From Arenibacter troitsensis (lineage in GTDB: Bacteria; Bacteroidota; Bacteroidia; Flavobacteriales; Flavobacteriaceae): a DNA stretch of 64,000 nucleotides. The notes beneath the pieces are model-generated. The model saw only the letters and a program-made list of their open reading frames with translations, did not search any database and had not been told where the DNA came from. Positions 45,838-54,364 of the stretch are shown here, piece by piece; position 1 is the stretch's first letter; every line of letters begins with the position of its first letter. The translations under genes were made by a program, and so were the position numbers. Location of the stretch: the NCBI RefSeq assembly GCF_900177645.1, contig NZ_FXAO01000003.1, positions 248,001 to 312,000 of the forward strand, read 5' to 3'.

Positions 45838-46206
45838 ATGAAACTATTTTGGACCATTCTTAAAATACTTTTGGCCCTTTTTATGATATACGCAGGGGTA
45901 CAACATTTTATAAAACCAAGTTTTTATCTCGTTTTTGTACCTGATTTTCTGCCCTATAAAGTGTGGGTCGTTTATTTGTCTGGAGTAATAGAGATTGCCT
46001 TGGGTATCCTTCTATTGCTTCCGCATTACTCCCGAATTGGCGCAACAGGAATACTTTGGCTCATGATCCTTTTTCTTCCGATCCATGTTTGGGATGTTTT
46101 TTCTGACCAACCCGCCATTGGAAGTTCGGAAGCAGCCATGATCCGCTTGCCAATACAGTTTGTCTTTATAGGTCTTGCCTGGGGCGTTAAAAAATATGCA
46201 ACGTGA
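45838..46206 (+). CDS. DoxX-family small membrane protein
   Basis: 122 residues with four transmembrane segments. The family signature AGVQHFIKPSFY is near residue 20, and VYLSGVIEIALGILLLLP follows. DoxX-like proteins are linked to quinone or thiol redox, but their biochemistry is poorly settled. It follows the hydrolase gene on the same strand and may be co-transcribed with it. Confidence 0.85.
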   Translation: MKLFWTILKILLALFMIYAGVQHFIKPSFYLVFVPDFLPYKVWVVYLSGVIEIALGILLLLPHYSRIGATGILWLMILFLPIHVWDVFSDQPAIGSSEAAMIRLPIQFVFIGLAWGVKKYAT

Positions 46207-46299
46207 AATAGCTTGGATTGATGTTTCAAATACTATCCACCGAAAAAAATTACACCTTTGGTGATTTAAAAAGAGTTTAATTCAAAGTACCTTCCACCC

Positions 46300-46887
46300 A
46301 TGCTGGAAAATGACCATCTACATTTTAAAATTTACAAACCATTCGGAATGCTTAGTCAGTTGCATTCCAATGATGCCAAAGAGTCGCGCAACAAACGCTT
46401 CTTAGGTGAACTTTATAACTTTCCGGATGGGATTATGCCCATTGGGCGACTGGATGAAAAATCGGAGGGATTGCTCCTGCTCACAACCGATGGAAAACTG
46501 AGTAATCTGATCAACCGTTCTGGTGTGGAAAAGGAATACTATGCGCAGTTGGATGGCGAAATAACCAATGAGGCCATAGAACTACTACAAATTGGAGTGG
46601 AAATTGGATTCCATGGGAGGAAATATATAACCAAATCTTCCCAGGTCCAAAGATTGTCCACACTCCCTGCCCTGCCCGAACCGAACAACAAATTGAGAAT
46701 AGGACGTCATAGACCAACTTCATGGATCAGTATCTCCATTACCGAAGGCAAGTTTCGTCAGGTACGCAAAATGACTGCTGCCGTGGGTTTTCCCACTTTA
46801 AGACTAATTCGCATGCGCATAGGGGATGTTCGTTTAAAGGAATTAAGCCCGGGAAAAGTAACCCCCATCAAGGAACCATCTTTTTAA
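46300..46887 (+). CDS. RsuA/RluB/E-family pseudouridine synthase
   Basis: 195 residues, without an S4 RNA-binding domain. The catalytic motif is MPIGRLDEKSEGLLLLTTDG (Asp about residue 50) and EGKFRQVRKMTAAVGFPTLRLIRMRIG completes the family pattern. The short form matches RluE, which makes pseudouridine 2457 in 23S rRNA, but rRNA specificity is inferred from length only. Confidence 0.9.
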   Translation: MLENDHLHFKIYKPFGMLSQLHSNDAKESRNKRFLGELYNFPDGIMPIGRLDEKSEGLLLLTTDGKLSNLINRSGVEKEYYAQLDGEITNEAIELLQIGVEIGFHGRKYITKSSQVQRLSTLPALPEPNNKLRIGRHRPTSWISISITEGKFRQVRKMTAAVGFPTLRLIRMRIGDVRLKELSPGKVTPIKEPSF

Positions 46888-46916
46888 ATGTTCGGCTATG
46901 GCCGTTCCAATAAATA

Positions 46917-47615
46917 TTACTGTTTTCTTGTGAAGGGAACAAAACGAACAGGGAACATATTTTTAGTTATTACCCTATCCTTCTTTTTTAACACACTTAC
47001 CAAATAGGTGATATTATCGTTTGATCCAACGGGGATTACCATACGTCCGCCAATTTTTAATTGGTCCAATAAGGGTTGGGGAATCGAATCTGCTCCTGCC
47101 GTGACCATAATTGCGTCAAAAGGTGCTTTTTCTGGCCATCCATGATATCCATCGCCCCAATTTACAGTGATATTGTCATACCCTAAGTACTCCAATCGGC
47201 TCTTGGCGGATACGGCCAAATCCTGTATTATTTCAATAGTGAAAACAGAATCCACAATTTTACCCAATACCGCCGCCTGGTATCCCGATCCCGTTCCAAT
47301 TTCCAAAACCCTATCGGTCGATTTCAATTTCAATGTTTCTGTCATATATGCCACAATGTACGGCTGTGAAATAGTCTGATTACTTCCAATAGGTAGTGCC
47401 CCATCCCTATAGGCATGCTCTACCAAATTTTTAGGCACAAATTTATGCCTTGGTACATTTAGCATGGCATACAAAGTTAAAGGGTCTATTATTCCCCGGT
47501 CCTGAAGCTGTGTTTTCACCATCTGCTCCCGTTTAAAGACGTGATCCTCCTGGGCAATAACTGCACCTGCAAAACAAATCGCAAGGGTATAAACAAAAAG
47601 AGATTTACAGATCAT
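46917..47615 (-). CDS. pcm: Exported protein-L-isoaspartate O-methyltransferase-like protein
   Basis: 232 residues from the ATG at 47615; a longer frame to 47714 adds non-homologous residues. The SAM motif VLEIGTGSGYQAAVLGK is near residue 105. The isoaspartate-methyltransferase N-terminal motif is PIGSNQTISQPYIVAYM. It has a clear signal peptide (ICKSLFVYTLAICFAGAVIAQ), unusual for an enzyme that normally works in the cytoplasm. If exported, it could not easily reach SAM, so either the signal is not cleaved or the protein is not a conventional methyltransferase. Confidence 0.85.
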   Translation of the reverse strand: MICKSLFVYTLAICFAGAVIAQEDHVFKREQMVKTQLQDRGIIDPLTLYAMLNVPRHKFVPKNLVEHAYRDGALPIGSNQTISQPYIVAYMTETLKLKSTDRVLEIGTGSGYQAAVLGKIVDSVFTIEIIQDLAVSAKSRLEYLGYDNITVNWGDGYHGWPEKAPFDAIMVTAGADSIPQPLLDQLKIGGRMVIPVGSNDNITYLVSVLKKKDRVITKNMFPVRFVPFTRKQ

Positions 47616-47784
47616 CACTCTAGTTATCAAATAATAACCTATTAACAACCAATAAGATACAAAATATGAACTAGCTATGCTACAGGGCAACGTTAAAAGA
47701 GACTCCCTTATCAAGCAGTAAACCTACATTGAGTGCAAAGTATAATTAGGAGTATCCAGGATGGAAGTGGAAGGGCATTGTTGA

Positions 47785-48480
47785 TCAGGGCGCTTTTTCG
47801 CTCAGCTTTGAAATAGGGGTCAGCAATACTTTTCGGAATTCTACTTCCGCACCCTCAGCCTGCAGGGCAATATTTCCAATACTTGCGGTAGCATTATAAC
47901 CATAATTGACCAAATCGCCATTTACCCATACCTTAATTGAGTTCTTTAGGCACTCTATGGTCATGGAATTCCATTCACCCAAGGGTTTTTCGGAACCATC
48001 GGTCAAATTTTTTATTCTTCGCAATTTGCCTTCGGTAATTCCCCATTCCTCCTTAGGTCCCCGCCTTTCCAACATATTGTCCGTTTCAATATCCTGTACG
48101 ATACACCAAAAATCCCCGGCATTATCATGCATCATTTGAACCTCTATGGATTTAGGAAACATTTCATACAAGGATCTGGGGGTTGAGGCAAAAACCAACA
48201 CACCGCAATTACCAGGTTTCCCCGCAAAACGATACTCCACTTCCAGTCTAAAATCCTGATAAACGGCATCAGTAATAAGATGGCCTTGTGGCTCTCCCAA
48301 ACTTACCAACATACCCTCTCTAACTATAAAAGGATTTATAGCTTCGGGATTATTGTCCATTTCAGGTACGTCCACATGCCAACCGTCCAAATCCTTTCCA
48401 TTAAACAGACTTTTGGAAGACTGGGAATTACAACTAATTAGTGTCAAGAAAGCGATAATGACCAATATTATACTTTTCAT
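47785..48480 (-). CDS. DUF1080/3-keto-disaccharide hydrolase-like lipoprotein
   Basis: 231 residues from the ATG at 48480, giving a good lipoprotein signal (KSIILVIIAFLTLISC, lipobox LISC). The rest is a concanavalin-like DUF1080 domain: SLFNGKDLDGWHV, FRLEVEYRF, GNCGVLVFA, EWNSMTIECL and GNIALQAEGAEVEFRKVLL. Members hydrolyse 3-keto-glycosides or bind glycans at the cell surface. It stands alone on the minus strand, divergent from topB. Confidence 0.88.
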   Translation of the reverse strand: MKSIILVIIAFLTLISCNSQSSKSLFNGKDLDGWHVDVPEMDNNPEAINPFIVREGMLVSLGEPQGHLITDAVYQDFRLEVEYRFAGKPGNCGVLVFASTPRSLYEMFPKSIEVQMMHDNAGDFWCIVQDIETDNMLERRGPKEEWGITEGKLRRIKNLTDGSEKPLGEWNSMTIECLKNSIKVWVNGDLVNYGYNATASIGNIALQAEGAEVEFRKVLLTPISKLSEKAP

Positions 48481-48725
48481 CGGTTTATTTTTAATGATTG
48501 AAATGTTCCATACCATAGCACTTATAATCCATGATCCTTTAAATGTATCATTTTCCAATGAAATAATATACAACCAGTTTGCCTTTAAATATTTCTTTTT
48601 TGTACCCAAAAAATACTAGTTGGTATCTAGTCACTGGACATCTGTTAGATAAAATACCGTATAATACGAATGTGGGGGTTCTGTATAATTTAAGTAATTT
48701 GCACCCATCCAAAACAATATTAAAA

Positions 48726-51014
48726 GTGAAGGTCTGTATTGCGGAAAAACCTAGTGTTGCTCGGGAAATTGCCCAAGTATTGGGGGCAAATACCAAACAC
48801 GATGGGTATTTTGAAGGAAATGGTTACGCAGTTACCTTTACCTTCGGCCATCTCTGTACTTTATTTGAACCCAGCGATTATAAGCCCCATTGGAAAAGTT
48901 GGGACCTGAACAATTTACCCATGCTTCCCGAAAAATTTAAAACAAAAGTGGTGGATAATGCGGGAATCCAGAAACAGTTCAAAATTGTAAAAAGTCTATT
49001 CGACAAAGCTGAAGTGGTCATAAACTGTGGGGATGCCGGACAGGAAGGGGAACTTATTCAGCGTTGGGTACTGCAACAGGCTAATTATAAGGGCGAAGTA
49101 AAGCGATTATGGATTTCATCGCTGACCACTGAGGCCATAAAGGAGGGATTTACCAAATTAAAATCTTCCCATGACTACGACAATCTTTATTATGCCGGCT
49201 TTTCCCGTGCCATTGGGGATTGGTTATTGGGAATGAACGCCACCCGTCTCTATACCGTGAAACACGGGGGATATAAGCAAATGTTATCGGTTGGACGGGT
49301 CCAAACGCCAACCTTGGCCATGGTGGTCAATAGGTTTAAGGAAATAGAAAACTTTATACCCCAACCTTATTGGGAATTACAGACACTCTATAGGGATACG
49401 GTTTTTAATTATGAAGAGGGCCGTTTCCTAAAAATGGAGGACGGGGAAATTCTTGCTAATGAAGTAAAGGAACATGAATTCGAAATTGTTGCCATTACCA
49501 AAAAGAAAGGTAAGGAATACGCTCCCAAGTTGTTCGATCTTACAGGTCTACAGGTGTATTGCAATACAAAGTTTGGATTTACGGCAGATGAAACACTTAA
49601 GATCGTCCAAAAATTATATGAACAAAAAGTGGTCACCTATCCTAGGGTAGATACCACCTTTTTACCTAATGACGTTTATCCCAAGGTAGCGGGAATACTT
49701 CGTAATTTAACCCAGTACGAACAGTTCACCTCTACCCTGTTGTTAAAAAAGATCAGGAAATCCACAAAGGTTTTCAATGACAAAAAAGTAACGGACCACC
49801 ATGCAATCATTCCCACTGGGGTCCAAATAAAGTTAGCTACAGCCCAGCAGCAAGTCTACGATAGTATCGTGAGGCGATTTATAGCTGTATTTTATGATGA
49901 TTGTGATGTCTCTAACACAACGGTACTAGGCAAGGCTGCCAATATCCCATTTAAAACCACCGGGAAGGAAATCCTTAAAAAAGGGTGGCGGGTTGTTTTT
50001 GAGACAGGCAATTCCAAAGAAAAAAAAGAAACTGGAATATTGCCCAATTTTGTTAAAGGTGAAAAAGGTCCCCATAAGCCTACATTTTTGGAAAAGCAGA
50101 CCAAACCACCAAAACAATTTACTGAAGCTACCTTGTTAAGAGCCATGGAGACCGCTGGAAAACAGGTCGATGATGATGAAATGCGCGAACTAATGAAAGA
50201 AAACGGAATTGGTAGACCATCAACCCGCGCCAATATTATAGAAACCTTATTTAGACGCAAATATATAGAAAGAAAAAAAAAGCAGGTATTACCAACCCCA
50301 ACTGGTATTCAACTAATTGATACCATACAAAACGAATTGCTAAAATCTGCAGAATTGACCGGAATGTGGGAAAAGCAATTAAAGGACATAGAAAAAGGCG
50401 CGTATAGTGCCGGCCTGTTTATTGCCAACATGAAGAGGATGGTAGACGAATTGGTATACGAAGTAAGAAGTGAGGCCCAACGCGCCAATATCTCCCATTC
50501 TCAGGAACCCGTTAAAAAAGAAACCCAAAAAACTAAAAAAAATATAGGTGGCATTACGCATGAAACCTGTCCAAAATGCAAGAACGGCCATCTAATAAAA
50601 GGGAAGTTGGCCTATGGCTGCAGTGGGTACAAAAATGGTTGTGATTTTTTACTGCCATTTACCATTCACCATAAAAAAATCTCAGAAAAGCAGATGATCA
50701 GGCTGCTACAAAAGGGTTGTACCGTAAATTTAAAGGGGTTTACATACAATGGCGTAGAGGATGTTGAAGGCCTGCTACGCTTCGATGAAAATTATAAGGT
50801 TATTCTGGAACCAAAGAAAAAGCAGCATACCGATGTCCCAAGTTGCCCCAAATGCAAAAATGGTAGGATTGTTAAGGGCAAAACGTCCTATGGCTGCAGC
50901 AATCACAACAAAGGCTGCGATTTCAGGTATACTTTTATCGAGGTAAAAGCCAAAGCCTTGGGCAAACCCTTGACCAAAGCCCTAGTTGTTTCTATTTTGA
51001 ATGGGAATTACTAA
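48726..51014 (+). CDS. topB: DNA topoisomerase III (type IA)
   Basis: 762 residues if translation begins at GTG 48726 (VKVCIAEKPSVARE), the start of family homology; a TTG at 48579 would add 49 unmatched residues. The TOPRIM domain opens the protein (EKPSVARE, GDAGQEGELI). The catalytic Tyr is in VVTYPRVDTTFLPND (about residue 300). HHAIIPTG and GIGRPSTRANIIETL follow. The C-terminus holds two copies of a CPKCKNG...GCS...GCDF zinc-ribbon module. The enzyme relaxes negative supercoils and decatenates DNA. Confidence 0.95.
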   Translation: MKVCIAEKPSVAREIAQVLGANTKHDGYFEGNGYAVTFTFGHLCTLFEPSDYKPHWKSWDLNNLPMLPEKFKTKVVDNAGIQKQFKIVKSLFDKAEVVINCGDAGQEGELIQRWVLQQANYKGEVKRLWISSLTTEAIKEGFTKLKSSHDYDNLYYAGFSRAIGDWLLGMNATRLYTVKHGGYKQMLSVGRVQTPTLAMVVNRFKEIENFIPQPYWELQTLYRDTVFNYEEGRFLKMEDGEILANEVKEHEFEIVAITKKKGKEYAPKLFDLTGLQVYCNTKFGFTADETLKIVQKLYEQKVVTYPRVDTTFLPNDVYPKVAGILRNLTQYEQFTSTLLLKKIRKSTKVFNDKKVTDHHAIIPTGVQIKLATAQQQVYDSIVRRFIAVFYDDCDVSNTTVLGKAANIPFKTTGKEILKKGWRVVFETGNSKEKKETGILPNFVKGEKGPHKPTFLEKQTKPPKQFTEATLLRAMETAGKQVDDDEMRELMKENGIGRPSTRANIIETLFRRKYIERKKKQVLPTPTGIQLIDTIQNELLKSAELTGMWEKQLKDIEKGAYSAGLFIANMKRMVDELVYEVRSEAQRANISHSQEPVKKETQKTKKNIGGITHETCPKCKNGHLIKGKLAYGCSGYKNGCDFLLPFTIHHKKISEKQMIRLLQKGCTVNLKGFTYNGVEDVEGLLRFDENYKVILEPKKKQHTDVPSCPKCKNGRIVKGKTSYGCSNHNKGCDFRYTFIEVKAKALGKPLTKALVVSILNGNY

Positions 51015-51061
51015 TGTTTTCAACCCTAAGGACAAGGAAATGTTTTAGTCCAAATGGATAA

Positions 51062-51130
51062 TTCATCCATGGATGAAACATAAGGATTGGCGGAAACTAA
51101 AAACCGCCCAAAAATGGACGGTCCTTATGT
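51062..51130. other. Structured intergenic element (palindrome plus nested hairpins)
   Basis: A perfect 16-base palindrome (51062-51077, centred on CCATGG) is followed by ACATAAGGA (51078-51086) pairing with TCCTTATGT (51122-51130), and inside it GGCGG (51089-51093) pairing with CCGCC (51104-51108). It lies between the convergent topB and SlyD-like genes. There is no strong U-run, so it is not a textbook terminator. Confidence 0.45.
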
Positions 51131-51183
51131 ACTTTGCATTGCCTCCTCAAAAAAGGAAAGTCAATGCCCCGTAATCTATAAGC

Positions 51184-51612
51184 CTATAAAATGGCTACCA
51201 ATTCCAACTCAAAAGTAAGGTCCTGCCCTGCCAAAACGTGATTGGCATCAATAACAATACTTTCTTCCTTAACATCTGTAATTCGCAATTGGTTTTCTGT
51301 ACCGTCCGGATTTTTTGCAACCAACATCATTCCTATTTCGGGTTGAATGTCTTCAGGAAGCTCTGCCTTCTTAATTTCATGAAATAATTCTTCCATAATA
51401 TCTCCGTAAGCTTCTTCCTTAGGTACGGTTATGGTCTTCTTTTCATTGACCTCCATATTTACCAATTCCTTTTCAAAACCGGGAATAAGCTGCCCTTGTC
51501 CCAAAGTAACCTCAATAGGCTCCCTTTCCAAAGAACTATCAAAAATTTGTCCGGTTTTTAATTTTCCAGTGTAATGTACTTTTACCTTGTCATTTTCCTT
51601 AACTCTACTCAT
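51184..51612 (-). CDS. FKBP-type peptidyl-prolyl cis-trans isomerase, SlyD-like
   Basis: 142 residues. The FKBP core begins VKVHYTGKLKTGQIFDSS, and the IF (chaperone) insert lies in the middle (about 70-120: AYGDIMEELFHEIKKAEL). The C-terminal strand is DLTFELELVAIL. It accelerates proline isomerisation and acts as a chaperone; the metal-rich tail of E. coli SlyD is absent. A minus-strand -7 match (TAGGTTTG, 51654-51661) lies just upstream. Confidence 0.93.
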   Translation of the reverse strand: MSRVKENDKVKVHYTGKLKTGQIFDSSLEREPIEVTLGQGQLIPGFEKELVNMEVNEKKTITVPKEEAYGDIMEELFHEIKKAELPEDIQPEIGMMLVAKNPDGTENQLRITDVKEESIVIDANHVLAGQDLTFELELVAIL

Positions 51613-51772
51613 AAAATTCAGTATCTCTAATTTTTAATCTGACTATTAAAGTACAAACCTATGGGATAAAGATTTTCTAGAAGAATAGATTGGTCCAAAT
51701 CCTCTAAAATTTACAATATCTTAACACTTTTCACTAATAACCACATAGTTTCAACAAAATTTTGGGATAAGT

Positions 51773-53056
51773 TTATTCCAAAATGGCTTGGTAGACCAAA
51801 CTTCTCAACTTGGCATGATCATCAACTCCATTGGTGGGTATAAGTTGTTTAAAATATACTACTACAAGCTCTTCCACCGGGTCTGCCCAATAAGTGGACC
51901 CATATGCCCCACCCCATTCAAAAGTACCTACAGAACCAGGCTCTCCCCTTTCACCTACATTTTTTGTAATGGAAAAACCGAGCCCAAATCCTGACCCTTT
52001 TCTACTTCCATAAGGAATGCCCCGAACATCCACGTGATCGGCAATCATCAATTCCACGGTTTTCGGGGACAATATCCTATTTCCGTTAAATGTACCTCCA
52101 TTCAACAACATTTGTAAAAATTTAGCATAGTCCATGGCCGTAGAAAGAAGACCGGCACCACCAGAAAAGCTTTTGCGTGGACCCTTTATGTAATGGCCCT
52201 GGCCTATACCCAAACCGGGATCTGGTGATCTTTCCAAAGGCTTACCTTCATAGGCCATATAAGAAGTAGCCAGTCTTTCCGTTTTGTTTTTAGGCAAATA
52301 GAAATGTGTATCCACCATGCCTATAGGATCCAAGATTCTTTCCTTTATAAATGCATCCAAGGATTTTCCAGAGGCTTTTTCAACAATTACCCCTAATATA
52401 TCCGTGTTGTAACCATATACAAACTGCTCACCTGGCTGTGCATCCATAGGTAATTTTGCCATTCGTGCCACGGTTTCCGCAATTAGTTCGTTTCGGTCTG
52501 CAAAATACCAGTTCTGTATCCCGGCTTCTTCCCATTCTTTTTTTGCGGGGCCATGACCGTAACCAATACCGGCAGTATGAGTCAATAAATCCCTAATGGT
52601 TATGGAACGGTTAGCCTTTACAACATCATACCCACCATCATCACGTAATTTGGCAACGGTTGTTTCTTTCCATTCCGGTAAATATTTTCCTATTGGATCT
52701 GCAATTAATAGTTTTCCTTCCTCCTGCAAGATCATTGCTGCCACACTTACAATGGCCTTGGTTTGTGAAGCTATTCTAAATATGGCATCATTGGTCATCT
52801 TTTTCCCTGCCTCAATATCACTCGCCCCAAACGCCTTATGATAGATTACTTTTCCCTTTCTGGCTATCAGTGCAACATTTCCGGACATGCTGCCGTCTTT
52901 AACATACTGCTCCAAAGTAGCGGATAATCGTTCCAACCTTTCACTGGACATCCCCACCTCCCCGGGTAGGGCCGAATCTAAATTTTGAGCTTGTGAAAAG
53001 GATAAAAAGAATAGACATGCCAATAATAGAATGTTACCTTTGATGAATTTTACCAT
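51773..53056 (-). CDS. Serine hydrolase of the beta-lactamase/DD-peptidase (class C) superfamily
   Basis: 427 residues with an N-terminal signal peptide (ILLLACLFFLSFSQAQ). The serine nucleophile motif SxxK is SQTK (about residue 96), the YxN motif is YGYNTD (about 213), and a third, HxG-like motif (SGGAGLLST) lies downstream. RDLLTHTAGIGYG is typical of EstB/AmpC-like esterases and DD-carboxypeptidases. It is probably periplasmic. Substrate unknown; an esterase is more likely than a beta-lactamase. Confidence 0.9.
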   Translation of the reverse strand: MVKFIKGNILLLACLFFLSFSQAQNLDSALPGEVGMSSERLERLSATLEQYVKDGSMSGNVALIARKGKVIYHKAFGASDIEAGKKMTNDAIFRIASQTKAIVSVAAMILQEEGKLLIADPIGKYLPEWKETTVAKLRDDGGYDVVKANRSITIRDLLTHTAGIGYGHGPAKKEWEEAGIQNWYFADRNELIAETVARMAKLPMDAQPGEQFVYGYNTDILGVIVEKASGKSLDAFIKERILDPIGMVDTHFYLPKNKTERLATSYMAYEGKPLERSPDPGLGIGQGHYIKGPRKSFSGGAGLLSTAMDYAKFLQMLLNGGTFNGNRILSPKTVELMIADHVDVRGIPYGSRKGSGFGLGFSITKNVGERGEPGSVGTFEWGGAYGSTYWADPVEELVVVYFKQLIPTNGVDDHAKLRSLVYQAILE

Positions 53057-53420
53057 GGTATTAAATATTTGATTAGTTACTCTTTTAAAGAATGCCGGAA
53101 GTTATTATTTTTTTTGGTTTTAAGAAACAATAATCAACTTTCGATCCTGTTTTTATATCTTACCTTGGGTCTTGGCTAATAGCGTATTAAATCCATTCAA
53201 ACACATCTCCTGGGTATGGTTTTGTTAATAAATGGGCAGGGCCTTATATTACGCTAAAATTCTTTGCGCTTGCCAAAAATTGTCACATTTACACAAGACT
53301 GTATTGTATAATTTTAGGTCAAAAAAATAGTACATAAATCCAATACGTTTATGGATTAATATGTACTATCCCTTAAAATCTATAAATAAGTCAATTCCTA
53401 TTAGGAAACTGGCTTGGACA
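53057..53420. other. Intergenic region before the serine hydrolase, with a strong hairpin
   Basis: The 364-base gap lies between two minus-strand genes. It has the terminator of the cold-shock gene near its right end and AT-rich sequence upstream of the hydrolase. No extra gene or recognisable regulatory site beyond that. Confidence 0.4.
53321..53369 (-). terminator. Terminator of the extended cold-shock gene
   Basis: ATAGTACATA (53327-53336) pairs with TATGTACTAT (53360-53369), and ATCCA (53338-53342) pairs with TGGAT (53352-53356). A T7 run follows on the minus strand. It is about 50 bases after the cold-shock stop codon. Confidence 0.8.
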
Positions 53421-53876
53421 CTAAATTTTCTTTACTCGTACGGCATTCATACCTTTCATCCCCTTTTCTAGTTCAAAGGAAACTTTGTCATTTTCAGCAA
53501 TTTCATCTATGAGCCCACTAACATGGGTAAAATACTTCTCTTGATTTTCAGTGTCGATTATAAACCCAAAACCCTTGGAAGTATCAAAGAATGATACTTT
53601 ACCATTTCTAACCGGGTCGAATTCCTCCACATCACTATCATCTCTTTTAGGCACCCCTATTTCAATGGTAGAGGCATCTATTTTTATTTTTTTAGAGGGA
53701 TCTGGTGGGGTATCCGTTAAATTTCCGTCGTGATCAACGTAGGCAAATTGGATACCGGGTCCATTTTCCTTAGACTCCAATTTTCGGGCCTCCTTTTTCT
53801 TTTGTTTCTCCTCACGCTTTTTTAGACGCTTCTTTTCTTTTTCACTTTTACTATACGTTTGTTGCGATTTTGCCAT
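53421..53876 (-). CDS. Cold-shock-domain protein with a charged N-terminal extension
   Basis: 151 residues. The first 35 residues are extremely rich in Lys/Glu/Arg (KSEKEKKRLKKREEKQKKKEA), predicted to be a basic helix; the next 45 are acidic and Ser/Asp-rich. The C-terminal 65 are a cold-shock OB-fold (GKVSFFDTSKGFGFI, KYFTHVSGLIDEIAENDKVSFELE). The tail probably adds RNA or ribosome affinity. The gene has a long (about 150-base) leader if the TATATTTG at 54038-54045 is the -7 element, as cold-shock mRNAs often do. Confidence 0.9.
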   Translation of the reverse strand: MAKSQQTYSKSEKEKKRLKKREEKQKKKEARKLESKENGPGIQFAYVDHDGNLTDTPPDPSKKIKIDASTIEIGVPKRDDSDVEEFDPVRNGKVSFFDTSKGFGFIIDTENQEKYFTHVSGLIDEIAENDKVSFELEKGMKGMNAVRVKKI

Positions 53877-54364
53877 TGTTTTTTTTAAAATTATAAATTG
53901 TAAATCTCGTCTGAGCAGCGGTTGAAATACTAAACGAGTGTTTGAAAAAGAAAAATGAATCTAATTTTATCTACCCAAGAATTTAGTAGCAGCAATGGTG
54001 ATTACAGGTCAATGCGCAACTCTTATATAACTTCAACAAATATAAGGCTAGTATTTCAAATATTTTAATTTAGTCCCCCAATTTTTTATCTCCATTGAAG
54101 AAAATTGGACATGATTTTCAGGATTTTGGAAATAAAAAATAAGAAATCAGCGCTTCTATGCTATTTCTTCAATAAAATACAATGTCTTATGTAAATCCCA
54201 AATAACAAATACTTCCAATCCCTAAGCAAGACCTATTCTTCTTGTAACAAACCCGTTTGTAAAGTCTTCTTTTTTAAATGATTGCATCACATTTTGGGAT
54301 TTTTTCTTACAATTCACCTTAAAAATCCTTAACTTCTAAGCATATAAACTCAAAAAACTCACAT
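53877..54364. promoter_or_regulatory. Divergent intergenic region between the extended cold-shock gene and the SusC-like receptor gene
   Basis: A 488-base region. On the minus strand TATATTTG (54038-54045) matches the -7 consensus, which would give the cold-shock mRNA a long 5' leader. A CCAATTTT/AAAATTGG inverted repeat (54078-54085 with 54101-54108) is AT-rich and of unclear role. A 37-codon open frame at 53955-54068 has no supporting evidence. Confidence 0.35.

Noticed and set aside
48579-48725. 49-residue N-terminal extension of topoisomerase III from TTG
   Set aside because: The residues do not resemble the family, and homology begins at the GTG at 48726.
53955-54068. 37-codon ORF in the region upstream of the SusC-like gene
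   Set aside because: No similarity, no paired copy, and no promoter or terminator; chance ORF in AT-rich DNA.
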